The position numbers were made by a program, and so were the translations under genes. Below the pieces are notes generated by a model, which did not search any database, had not been told where the DNA came from, and worked only from the letters and a program-made list of their open reading frames with translations. Below are positions 1 to 9,407 of a DNA stretch of 64,000 bases, one piece after another (position 1 is the first letter of the stretch; each line of letters starts with the position of its first letter). The stretch covers positions 11,284,192-11,348,191 of the forward strand of contig OY848917.1 in assembly GCA_963693285.1 (NCBI GenBank). The letters run 5' to 3'. The stretch comes from Xestospongia muta (Eukaryota; Porifera; Demospongiae; Haplosclerida; Petrosiidae).

Positions 1-667
1 TTTATTGTTTAGTTGTAGTAGGGTTCTCCGAGTCTGAGGCTGATGATTTAGAGATGGCACTTCCAAGACAAACCAGGAATAAGAAGAAAGGTGTGTTATA
101 TTAAAATTACTGTAGCTTTATTGTTTAGTTGTAGTAGGGTTCTCGGAGTCTGAGGTTGATGATTTAGAGATGGCACTTCCAAGACAAACCAGGAATAAGA
201 AGAAAGGTGTGTTATATTAAAATTACTGTAGCTTTATTGTTTAGTTGTAGTAGGGTTCTCGGAGTCTGAGGTTGATGATTTAGAGATGGCACTTCCAAGA
301 CAAACCAGGAATAAGAAGAAAGGTGTGTTATATTAAAATTACTGTAGCTTTATTGTTTAGTTGTACTAGGGTTCTCCGAGTCTGAGGCTGATGATTTAGA
401 AATGGCACTTCCAAGACAAACGAGGAATAAGACGAAATGTGTGTCAAATTAAAATTACTGTATCTTTATTGTTTAGTTGTAGTAGAGTTCTCCAAGTCTG
501 AGGCTGATGATTTAGAAATGGCACTTCCAAGACAAGCAAAGAAAGGTGTGTCATATTGAAATTACTGTACCTTTATTACCATACATGTAATTGTAGAGCT
601 CTCTGAGCCTGAGTCTGTTGATGTTGAAGTTTTAGAGACTTGTCAAACTGGAAAAAATATGAAAAAT
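1..667 (+). repeat. Tandem array of a duplicated 78-nt exon (116-bp unit)
   Basis: Five copies of a 116-bp unit start at 1, 117, 233, 349 and 465; a sixth diverged copy follows from about 572. Each of the first five has an acceptor-like tttattgtttag, an open 78-nt block and a GTGTGT donor. Exon-like blocks are 13-90, 129-206, 245-322, 361-438 and 477-545; the fifth is 69 nt after a 9-nt in-frame deletion. Each enters and leaves in phase 1, so any number can be spliced in without shifting the frame. The peptide contains VGFSESEADDLEMALPRQ, an acidic part followed by a basic tail (TRNKKK). Copy 6 has lost the acceptor AG (ATGTAA) and a good donor. The exit phase matches the entry phase of the exon at 1060, so this is probably the variable upstream part of the Ulp1/PHD gene. 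The array may extend beyond the window start. Confidence 0.7.
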
Positions 668-1059
668 GTTTCAATTTCAGACTTGGGGCAATTATATACT
701 TCAAGTGCTTAAAGCACAATTTCAAGAATCCACATAACTGTTTTAAGCACAAGCAGTAGCACTTTGGTTAAGCCAATTCATTAATAATCACCTTGTTACA
801 TCAAAATGAATATTTATGAAACGTATTATCACTAACCTGGCACCTTTTGCCCTAAACACTTACTAAAACACTCTCTACATGTACATCCCTTTGTTGTTAT
901 AATATAATGCTTTAATATAAAGTAGCACAAGTGCTTATACTTAAGAAATGCTTCAAAGCACCTGAAAACATTTGCTTAAAGTGCTTTCAAGCACAAGTAC
1001 TCAAGTGCTTGCCCTATGTCTGCTACATGTACATGTGTATTATGTCATTTTTGTCACAG

Positions 1060-2158
1060 GTAAAGCAGATTCCTGGTGGATAAAAGATCCGAATCTTTAT
1101 ATAGCAGACAAGAATCATCTTGAAAGTGGTTCTGAAGTTTCCGACAATGTGATCAATGCTACCCACACTCTTCTAAGTCAACAATTTCCACACATACATG
1201 GTTTTCAGAATACATTGTTGGGTTATTGTCTCAAGTTTAAAGTTGTTCCTAGGATACCCTCTATTCAGACACAGGTACAGTGATGTGTATTAATAGGTTA
1301 AGCAGCAAGGTTAATAATACCTTATCAGAACAAAATTTCCACAGCAAAAAATTATGTCTGGTAATAACCCTTATTGATTGTAGTAATACAAAGAGACTGC
1401 TATTAATTGACCTTGTCAAGTTGTTACATACTTACTGTAAGGATAGAAATTTTTGAGGGGTTTTAAATTTTGTTGTTTTCGTGGGTGATTTATAATCCAC
1501 GAAAATATTGACCCAGCGTTTGTGCATGTGCCTACATGTAGGTGCAATGAAAATTAAATACCCTGGTATTTAATGAATAAAGAATTATTCTTTAAGTAAA
1601 CTCCTTATCATAGGATCTAATCACTGGATCTGTACATGTTCCCAAAGACCTGGAGTTGTCCAGATTATGGACATTTTGGCATTATTCTATACACTTAACA
1701 AGCCCACTCTTCTTCAAGTTTCACAAATATATTCCTATTCCTCAGAATCTTCTCTGAAAATACGGACAATGTCTGTACAAAAGCAGGAAGGGAGCCGTGA
1801 CTGTTGCCTCTTTTCTATTGCTATGGCAATGGAAGTGTGTTGTGGAAACAATCCTGAATGTGCCAGTTTTCATCAAGAAATAATATGTGATCATCTAATT
1901 GATTGTTTTGAAAGAGGAGAGTTGTCTCTGTTCCCAAAAAAATTGTACAACCAGCTGGAATGTATACCTTGATCTTTGAGACATCATCACATCATTGACC
2001 TATATTGTTACTGTAAAATGCCTGAAGGCTACGACGAGTTGATGATCTCTTATGATGTGTGTGGGCAGTGGTTTCACTGTTCCTGTGTTCACATTGGTCT
2101 AAGTAACATTCCTGATGTTTGGGAGTGTAAATCATGTTGGAAGATCACCATGAAATAG
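1060..2158 (+). pseudogene. Ulp1-like cysteine peptidase plus PHD finger, decayed
   Basis: Exon 1060-1274 follows ttgtcacag and encodes WWIKDPNLYIADKNHL and TLLSQQFPHIHGF, typical of the start of invertebrate Ulp1/C48-like domains. Exon 1614-2158 carries a peptidase half with the expected catalytic set: NHW (His, 1622), Asp in MDIL (1670), Gln in VQKQEG and Cys in RDCC. A PHD finger starts at about 2005 (YCYCKMPEGYDELM, GQWFHCSCVH). Damage is visible. A TGA at 1970-1972 separates the two domains although the frame continues on both sides. The exon phases at 1274 (0) and 1614 (1) do not match. One PHD zinc Cys is replaced by Tyr (SYDVC where CDxC is usual). Family catalytic residues are established knowledge; pseudogene status is my inference. 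A sequencing error at the TGA is the alternative. Confidence 0.65.
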
Positions 2159-2160
2159 AA

Positions 2161-2544
2161 TGATTTTGTTTTAATAATTAATGACAAGTTGGAAAATTTA
2201 TAAGATAACTCATTATGTACCACCCTTCATGATGGTTTACGTCCGAATACTGGTCACGTAACCTACCTGCACTATCACACGCGGTCATACAAGAAGTGCA
2301 GGGCTCTGGCTTGGAGGTTTGAAAGAGGAATCATTGATGAACTATAATTTCACGTTTCATTGCTTGTCTCCAATTCCCAGCTATTTCCCAGAGAGATGTC
2401 CGAAAACTGGTTCAACTGTACAAAAACCAGGGTATTCGTACAATGTTGATCTTCGAGCTGCAGCACTCGTATACTGTATTTTTGCAGCTAATATTTTGTA
2501 CACAAGTAGAATCAGCTTTATAGCGATCACCATTTAGTAATAAA
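2161..2544. other. No gene recognised
   Basis: About 380 bases after the PHD exon. Short open stretches exist, but none has a recognisable domain or good splice signals. The plus-strand phrase RDVRKLVQLYKNQGIR (about 2393-2440) looks protein-like, but its frame is broken at both ends, so it may be a relic of a mobile element. Confidence 0.4.
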
Positions 2545-2782
2545 AAAAAGTTATGTTGCCCAAACGATCCTTCATGACTCACATCCACTGAGGCTTCCAC
2601 TTAGGCTCCAGGATTCCCTGCTATTGGTAGCTAGGACCGCCACCGTGGCTTGGTAATCATAGTCCGAAGACGAGGTAGTCCTGGCTGGAACTTCGCCCTA
2701 ACTTCAAACCAGCCGTACTGGGTTTCGAGCTTCGGGAAAATCATCGTCATTACTAAACCGGGACCACAATGCTCCAGACTTC
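2545..2782 (-). repeat. Dispersed repeat, inverted relative to 22928-23170
   Basis: The segment from gttgcccaaacgatcc to ccacaatgctccagac is the reverse complement of 22928-23170, with scattered substitutions (roughly 80-85 percent identity by eye). It has no coding capacity that I recognise. It ends directly at the target site of the Academ-like transposon, so it was part of the locus before that insertion. Confidence 0.75.
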
Positions 2783-2791
2783 GTAAATTAC
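2783..2791. repeat. Target site duplication, left (GTAAATTAC)
   Basis: GTAAATTAC stands immediately outside the left TIR and is repeated exactly at 8442-8450 outside the right TIR. A near-identical unoccupied sequence (GTAAATTGC) is present at the homologous place near 23655, within intron sequence of the OSCP gene copy. Confidence 0.9.
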
Positions 2792-3061
2792 TAGTCTCGC
2801 GTAGCCAGCCCCTCCCCCCTACGGGAAAGGAGGGTCTGGTCAACTGTAAGTATAGCTCTCGTTCAGAGAACTACCGGAAATCCGGTAGTCGATAAGTGGT
2901 GTTAAGAGGGAGGAGGGCAAACACCTACTTTAAAAATGCTGACAGACTCATCAGAAGCACAATGTCAGATATGTGTAGCGGTTCTCTCAAGCTTTTCAGT
3001 ACTTTCAGTGTAAATGAGCTCAGCAGGCTCCTTTGTTCAGCCCTATGCAAAGCGCCATGAA
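2792..3061 (+). repeat. Left terminal inverted repeat
   Basis: 270 bp, reverse-complement identical to 8172-8441. It contains GC-rich outer sequence, a short internal palindrome (CTACCGGAAATCCGGTAG at 2871-2888) and an inner AGCTCAGCAGGCTCCTTTG block. Identity stops right after GCGCCATGAA. Confidence 0.95.
2871..2888. repeat. Palindrome CTACCGGAAATCCGGTAG within the TIR
   Basis: A nearly perfect palindrome of two ACCGGA/TCCGGT half sites, present in both TIRs (right copy near 8345-8362). It is a plausible protein-binding site for transposition; that role is inferred from position and symmetry only. Confidence 0.5.
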
Positions 3062-3071
3062 CTATACATAA

Positions 3072-3140
3072 ATCTTTTAAGCTTTTCATTGTAAATGAGC
3101 TCAGCAGGCTCCTTTGTTCTGCCAATGCAAAGTTCCATAA
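3072..3140 (+). repeat. Degenerate subterminal copy of the inner TIR segment
   Basis: The stretch aagcttttcattg...gagctcagcaggctcctttg...ctgccaatgcaaag repeats the inner TIR part at about 2990-3056 with several substitutions and a short deletion. It is present at the left end only, so the two ends of the element are not symmetric. Confidence 0.7.
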
Positions 3141-3245
3141 AGTATTGGTGTAAAGCAGTATATCTGGCAGTCTCCTTTGTAGACATTTCTTTCTTACCAT
3201 TCCCTTTTCAATATCAGTTGGTTAGATTTGTGAGCTATTGCAATT

Positions 3246-6200
3246 ATGGCTAGTGCAATGTTTGAACAGTGTCTCTTATGTAAAAGTGATGTCAGTCATG
3301 GAACAAATAAAGTGAAAAGAAAAAAATTTTATGGTTCAAAAGCAGGCAAAGTTCGTGAAATTATTGATAAGTTACTTAGAGAGCACTTTCAATCTGACGT
3401 GTCTGAATGTGGGATGCATGTTGAGAGTTACATTTGTCATAAGTGTATACAGCAAGTTGAAGGATTACCACAGCTCCTACATAGGGCAGAAATGGAGAAG
3501 AAGGCTGTTCTAGATATGCTGGATTCAAGTATTGTAAGGACAAGGGGAAGTAAATTAAAACGTAAAAGGTTGTATTCAGATGATCTAGAGGAAACAACAC
3601 CAGAGGTAATTCAACAATCATCAGAAGCACCAGAATCAAGTAAAGATGTAAAAGTATCAGTAAGTCATATTGTTTCCTATTAATTAATCAATTCCTTTTC
3701 TTAGGTTAAATTTACTTATCCATCTGGTGAACGTAACGTAGATGTTGATTCACCATGGGGGAAACATAACGTGAGACGCATTGTGAGACATAATTATACT
3801 GCATTGACCTCTTCCATAGCTACATCATCACGCACATCTGATAAGGTAATATTTGAAGTTGTCAAGATGATTAGAAGAGAAATGAAGGAGATCTGTTCTA
3901 TGAAACATAACTCACTACTGAGAACCTCAGATGATTCTATTAGCCAGTTTAGCTTTGATGAAGTATGGACCGAACTCATGCAGAAAATGCCAACGTTAAT
4001 GACTATCATGTCTGGAATTCTAACAAAGAAAAGTATTAACAAGCCATTGTTATGTCTAATCTCTGGAATGCTTTTAAAGCAGAGATTCAGCAAAATGTCC
4101 CTTATGCAAAGGGTATTATCTGTTCTATTATATGGCAATGGAGCAAGTAAACAGGTATTTTATATTACTTTTAATTTAATTATAAGTTGATTAATTATTA
4201 GATCTATACCTCCTTGCAACCCCTTATGGTGTGTCTGTCTCATTATGGAACACTTCAACTGGTTAAGAGACTTTCAAAAGACTTCGATAAGGATGTTTTG
4301 ACATGGACTCATTCCTTTGTAGATCTTCTAAAGGTTAGTAAATGACTTTATAATATGATTAAAATGTATTCTGCCTTCTATATAGACCAAGTCTGATAAG
4401 GTGATCAATGACATAAATCCAAGAATTGAATGGTTATATCCAGCTTCTATCAATGAGGATGACATGGAAGAAGAACTGTTATTTCAAGGCATGGATGACA
4501 TGGATTATACCAATCTGCTTACTGACATTCCTGATGACGTTCAAGATAGCACAACTATTGATGATGAGGTGGCACATGCAATTGATGACTATGAAGATGA
4601 ATTAGAGTTCATTAAAGAGATGGAGGAATTAGTTGCTGAGCTCTCTGAGAGTACCTCTGACTCTTCAGAGTTGATGCAAGTGTGCAGTACTGGCGCTAGT
4701 GAATTTACAAATGTTAAATTTTTCAAAATTGTTGGAGATAACATTGATAAAAACTTCCGACGATCATACCAAAGGATCAACCACCAAACTCGATCATTTC
4801 ATTACTTTCATTCATATGCTGTATTAGAAAGAATAGATTTGAGTGGTTTATCAGATCTCCCATCCTCTGGAATAATACAATTGCCATCTATCCTTCCGAA
4901 CAAAGATGATGTTGAGAGCCTCAAGCATTCTTTCAGGATATTCATATCAAGGTAATGGAAAGCCAGGACAGCATAATTATCTCACTACACGTTTCGTTGT
5001 TTAGGTTTCTTGTACTCAATATGGAGGAGTTCTTCTCACAAGGTAGTTCTGTTCAGTGGCACATTCCACATGAATACTCACTTGAAATGTCTAAGAAGTC
5101 AGAAATAGTATGTTTGGAATGTAATGCAATCAAATCATTAGATAGATTACAATTTACAGGTTCCTTTGGGCATTCAGTTATTAAACGAGAATTATATAGA
5201 TGAAATGTGTCAAATAATGGACAGCATGCAGAAATATGTACCAAGTTTATCTTATGAAAAATGCACTCGACTTCCTGATGACCAACCATTCACATTTCAA
5301 GATTTTGTTCAATGTGAAATTTTGTTTGGAGGTGACCAGCTAACAATTGCACGAGCTAGAAGTTCAATTGCAGTTCGATCAAATCATCCAACTGCTAAGG
5401 AGAGACTTCAAGGACTTGTTCCTGTTGTTGAGGATTGGCACAGTAGGATGACATTGATGAAGGTATCATACTATTTTTATTGATTAAATTTATTGTATTG
5501 TACAGGTAATTTGGAAACGTCTATTTTCAGACAAGTCTAGCAGAGACAAGGGTACTCTAAGTCAGCTCAAAAATGTTTTACATAGATCAGCTGTTCCCAC
5601 TGACCCAAAAAACAATCTAAAGGCTGCTGAAGATTTTTTTGAATTAGTTTTAGTAGGCCACATTATCACAGCTGCAAGAGAAATAATGAATAACAATCCA
5701 CAAGGAGCAATGACACTGTCAGAAGTTGCTGATACACTAGTCAATATGTTTGTTCGCATTTTATCATCTCCAAAGCAAACAAATGATGATGTATACCTGT
5801 ATGCTTGTGAAGTCATCACACTGGGACTTGTGTGGTATGGTTATCGTGATGCTTGTAGAGAAGGGGATGGAGATCGTGTTCTTTTAATTTGGAAGTTCCT
5901 TTTACTCATATTTCGTGCAGCTAAAAGAAAAAATTACAGCAAAGAGGCTGCAATTCTACTTGTACAAGATAATTTTTTACTCAACAAGCGCCAAGCAGCT
6001 CAACTGAGGTATGGTCGATTTATTAATGTTCATGGCAGACAGGGCTGTAACATTCCTTGTGATTTATTTATGGAGCATCTAAACAGGCAACTAAAATCTA
6101 TTATTGGAAATATGGGATCAAATATTCAGCCAATAACAATTGCTAATGCAGCTAGAGCCATTGGTGTTGTTCATAATATCTGCAGTGTGTTTGAAAAGGA

Positions 6201-6423
6201 GTTAAAATCACAAGAAGAGTCAGGATACCACCCAAAACCATCATACCAAAAAGACCTTCAAACGATACTAACAGTACTAGCAGATGAATGTATCTTACAT
6301 GAACAGGGTACAAGATCACACACATCAGTGAAATTGAAGCAAGGTATATTGGACCAATACAATGAAAAGGAAACATTATCTTGGTTAACAGAAATAATAG
6401 GATCATTTACATATTGCTCTTAA
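3246..6423 (+). CDS. DUF6589-type putative transposase of the Academ-like element
   Basis: Seven exons join in frame to 961 codons: 3246-3659, 3705-4154, 4202-4333, 4386-4951, 5005-5107, 5160-5462, 5506-6423, all with GT-AG introns of 42-53 nt. The N-terminus has two CxxC pairs (CLLC near residue 9 and CHKC near residue 64), a likely zinc finger, then a basic stretch (KLKRKRLY). An acidic region follows (residues about 355-430). The DUF6589-like core begins near GDNIDKN (Asp about 450) and includes HYFHSYAVLERIDLSGLSD, EYSLEMSKKSE, ILFGGDQLTIARAR (Asp about 614) and GLVPVVEDWHSRM. The two GD motifs are my candidates for metal-binding catalytic Asp residues; a third acidic residue was not assigned. 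No stop or frameshift was found. The ATG lies 184 bp inside the left TIR, so the promoter probably sits in or next to the TIR. That this protein is the transposase is inferred from the element's layout. Confidence 0.85.
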
Positions 6424-6444
6424 TATTACTTTTATTAAATTGTT

Positions 6445-6638
6445 CACTGTAAAAATTAATTTGTTGATTTAACCAATATATTGTTATACATGTTCCATGT
6501 AGCAAACTTATAAAATTAAGCTAGTAGTACATTAGTAATCAAATCAGTACTATATTTACTTTCACATCATACTAAGTTTGCTACATTCAACCTGTATAAC
6601 AATATATTGGTTAAATCAACAAATCAATTTTTACAGTG
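6445..6638. repeat. Long hairpin between the two convergent transposon genes
   Basis: Arms of about 68 bp (6445-6512 and 6571-6638) are inverted repeats with few mismatches, beginning CACTGTAAAAATT and ending AATTTTTACAGTG, around a loop of about 58 bp. The hairpin starts 21 bp after the transposase stop and ends 33 bp before the helicase stop, so both 3' UTRs should run into it. It could be a shared 3'-end structure or a nested MITE; no clear target duplication is visible. Confidence 0.85.
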
Positions 6639-6671
6639 TTTGAGTCTCATTAAATTGGACAATACATAATC

Positions 6672-8061
6672 TCATGTATTACACATACATATGTTACAAT
6701 TACATGACTGTTCACAAACATCACAGCAATAACAACCAGTTATATTATTAGATGAATTAATGGAAGCAAATAAGAAGTCCTTATACAGTAATGTACGTCT
6801 GCATATATTCCCATTTAAACCATAAGCTTTTACATCTTCATCTATAAATCTACTCTGGCCCCCATACAACATTAGAGCTTCTGCTTCATTTCCATTTCTG
6901 CCACCTCTTCCAGATTCTTGAACATATTGTTCCAAAGTCGAGGGTGATCCCCAATGAATTACCCTCTCAATATCTGGGCAGTCAATACCCATACCAAAAG
7001 CTGTTGTGGCAAGAACTACTCGGAGTGTGCCACCTTGTATACAGAATGAGGTGAGGACTTTCTCCTTCATTTCTAGTGTTGAAGCACGAGTATACATTTC
7101 TACAACTCTAAACTGATGAAAGTCTGGATAATGGGTGGGTTTTGTAAAATAAGGTCCAAGAGTGTGTCGTAACTTGTGATAGAGTTCTGCACAGTCAGCA
7201 TATTGCCTACAAAAGATAACTGTTTTAGGATAAGATTCTTCCTTCTTAATCCTGTTCACTATATCACTGCAAAATGATGATACATCTGGCATGGGTTTCA
7301 CAAGGTATTGTATATTGTCACGAAATGGAGGAGCACCAACAATCACAGGGTCTGTCATAGACAATCGCTTTTTAACAGCAGTCAAAGTAGCTTTGGTAGC
7401 TGTTGCTGTTAGTGCAAGGACATTTATATGTGAAGGTATAATACTCCTTATTTCACCCAGATGAGCAAAGGCTGTTCTGAAATCATCACCCCTATTGTAT
7501 AAGTTTAGAGTGAAGTGATTAGCATCATATTTTGCTTACCATGTTTTGACACAATGTGCCTCATCAATGACAAGAGCTGCAATTTTTTCTTTATAAGTTG
7601 AACTCATTAACATACCTCGATATAATGTGTTACAAATGATAGATTCTGGACTTATAAAAACAAGTTGTATTTTGCCAGCTACAACTTTTGATATTGCCTC
7701 TTTGTCAGTCTGGGCCTCTCCCACAAAATCACAGTTGATCCCCTTAGGGACAAACTTGTTTCGTTGATCCATCATTAATGATGCAAGAGGGCTTACACAA
7801 ATAACTATACTTCCCTTAATACCTAAAAGTGTGAAATAAAGAGTTAGGTAGTTAGTATATAAGTATTGTAATCTTGCCTTTAATTTCATCAAAGATCCAT
7901 GGTGAAAGGCCAAAGATCAAGGACTTGCCATAGCCTGTTGGAAGAGTCACAAACACATCATTCCCCGAGATAAAAGCCATTATTGCTTCAAACTGCTTCA
8001 CTTTAAGTGTAACTCCTAGTCTAGTAGCAGCAGCTTGAATTGCAGCTTCATGATTATCCAT
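6672..8061 (-). CDS. RecQ-like SF2 DNA helicase of the Academ-like element
   Basis: Three minus-strand exons, 8061-7878, 7822-7540 and 7491-6672, join to 428 codons. Helicase motifs are all present: LPTGYGKS (residues 40-47, Walker A), VIDEAHC (DEAH at 148-151), ALTATAT (182-188), TTAFGMGID, and QESGRGGRNG (motif VI, about 347-356). The C-terminus is Cys-rich (CYCCDVC and CNCNICMC, after C386), like the RecQ zinc-binding subdomain. No RQC winged helix or HRDC domain follows, so it is shorter than cellular RecQ proteins. Intron 1 has a GC donor (AAAG/gcaaga), needed for the frame; intron 2 is GT-AG. The gene lies within the same TIRs as the DUF6589 gene and converges on it. It presumably assists unwinding or replication during transposition; that role is inferred. 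Confidence 0.92.
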
Positions 8062-8075
8062 TACAGTTTCGAAGG

Positions 8076-8076
<1 letters not shown>

Positions 8077-8126
<50 letters not shown>
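8077..8126. repeat. (TA)n microsatellite
   Basis: About 25 TA repeats directly upstream of the helicase start, between it and the right TIR. They form part of whatever promoter region the helicase uses. Confidence 0.95.
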
Positions 8127-8127
<1 letters not shown>

Positions 8128-8171
8128 TTATTACAACTCGACTGATGAAAAAGCATTGATTATTTGTAAAC

Positions 8172-8441
8172 TTCATGGCGCTTTGCATAGGGCTGAACAA
8201 AGGAGCCTGCTGAGCTCATTTACACTGAAAGTACTGAAAAGCTTGAGAGAACCGCTACACATATCTGACATTGTGCTTCTGATGAGTCTGTCAGCATTTT
8301 TAAAGTAGGTGTTTGCCCTCCTCCCTCTTAACACCACTTATCGACTACCGGATTTCCGGTAGTTCTCTGAACGAGAGCTATACTTACAGTTGACCAGACC
8401 CTCCTTTCCCGTAGGGGGGAGGGGCTGGCTACGCGAGACTA
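8172..8441 (-). repeat. Right terminal inverted repeat
   Basis: 270 bp, the exact reverse complement of 2792-3061 as far as read by eye. It starts at TTCATGGCGC and ends at the outer CGCGAGACTA. Confidence 0.95.
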
Positions 8442-8450
8442 GTAAATTAC
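8442..8450. repeat. Target site duplication, right (GTAAATTAC)
   Basis: Exact copy of 2783-2791, abutting the right TIR end. It also forms the first bases of a duplicated OSCP intron segment. Confidence 0.9.
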
Positions 8451-8700
8451 CAAAATTATTGTAATTAGATTCTACCCTAAAATTGAATAAATCCTATCTA
8501 TATTAATAGCATTACCAGACATACACAGGTATGCATATAAGACAACTTTTTGCAAAACACCAAATCATTATTAGTAATTAAATGGCATATGGTCATTCGA
8601 TTTTGATTTTCCAACAAACAAATGACATCCATTGTGATTTAGTGACTAGTATGTATAATATTTATCATTTATATTATAGGCTCCTATTCAAGCTAAGTTA
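8442..8700 (+). pseudogene. Fragment of the OSCP gene: intron 1 end and start of exon 2
   Basis: This stretch matches 23655-23905 in direct orientation at high identity, including the run acttgcaaaacaccaaatca-like text, the acceptor ttatattatag and the first codons APIQ of the OSCP exon. It then diverges and soon meets a stop. It is a truncated second copy of the OSCP intron/exon boundary, split from its other flank by the transposon insertion. Confidence 0.75.
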
Positions 8701-8787
8701 GAAAGTTCAAGATAAAATCTGTTATGTCTGAAATAAGCTACAGTGAGTGAAGAAAACTATCAATAGTGTCATCAGATCTTATAAAAA

Positions 8788-9407
8788 TTGTGTTTCTGTG
8801 AATTGAATAAACAAAATTGTTCTATTAACAACATCAATATAACTGCAATACCTGAGATTGATATAAATATATCACTAGCTACTGTTGGTGCAAAGAACGG
8901 CTTAACAGAGGGCGTGATTACATTCATATTGTCAGATAGCTCAAGTGGGCAAATTAGACTGAATGCATAGTGTACCAATATTACCTTTATGACAAATCTT
9001 TCATTAATCACAGCACAGGTATATGTCACACTTCAAAGTTCAATTGAACCTTTATCTGATCTTTTAGCTAAAGTCATTGACATTACAATTGAGTCCTATC
9101 CACATGGGTTTCTGTTGGGAAAGGACACTTGTGTTTGCAAGCCTGAATTAAATTTATCTTCAATAACTTGTGATATTAAACACTCATAAATATAACAAGA
9201 CATGGTAATATGTGGATTGGTTACAAAAATGACTCTGTCTGTCTTATTGTCCATCAAAACTGCCCCTTTAACTATTATAATGATGGAAATATGTTACCTT
9301 TCATGAGCTACAGTGTCTTCACAAAAGGTCTGGCATACTATTTCATCATTTCCCTTAAGTTTAAAATTATACCATATATTGACTATTGTTTAATAAAGCT
9401 AGTTTGA
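8788..9407 (+). pseudogene. Relic of a secreted Cys-rich protein
   Basis: One frame runs from about 8788 to 9189, broken by a TAG at 8968-8970 and ended by a TAA at 9187-9189. A second frame continues from 9210. Protein phrases such as GVITFILSDSSSGQIRLN, KDTCVCKPELNLSSITC and NMWIGYKNDSVCLIVHQNC resemble large extracellular proteins with CxCxxxL and CPFxYC motifs known from sponges and other early animals. Two stops and a frameshift argue for a pseudogene. The family assignment is from memory and weak. Confidence 0.5.

Larger units (their letters stand above)
2792..8441. mobile_element. Academ-like (AcademH type) DNA transposon, apparently complete
   Basis: A 5,650-bp element bounded by 270-bp TIRs (2792-3061 and 8172-8441) that read identically base by base as far as I compared them, starting TAGTCTCGCGTAGCC. 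A perfect 9-bp direct duplication lies outside. Inside are two convergent genes: a DUF6589-type protein (plus, 3246-6423) taken as the transposase, and a RecQ-like SF2 helicase (minus, 8061-6672). Both assemble into uninterrupted frames with phase-consistent introns. Transposase plus RecQ-like helicase, long TIRs and a target duplication of about 9 bp match the AcademH lineage as I recall it. Identical ends, intact genes and an exact duplication point to a recent insertion. What is inferred is the superfamily name and that the DUF6589 protein is the transposase. Confidence 0.85.

Noticed and set aside
1060..2158. Ulp1/PHD gene as a third gene of the Academ-like transposon
   Set aside because: It lies outside the left TIR and target duplication and is separated by an unrelated repeat.
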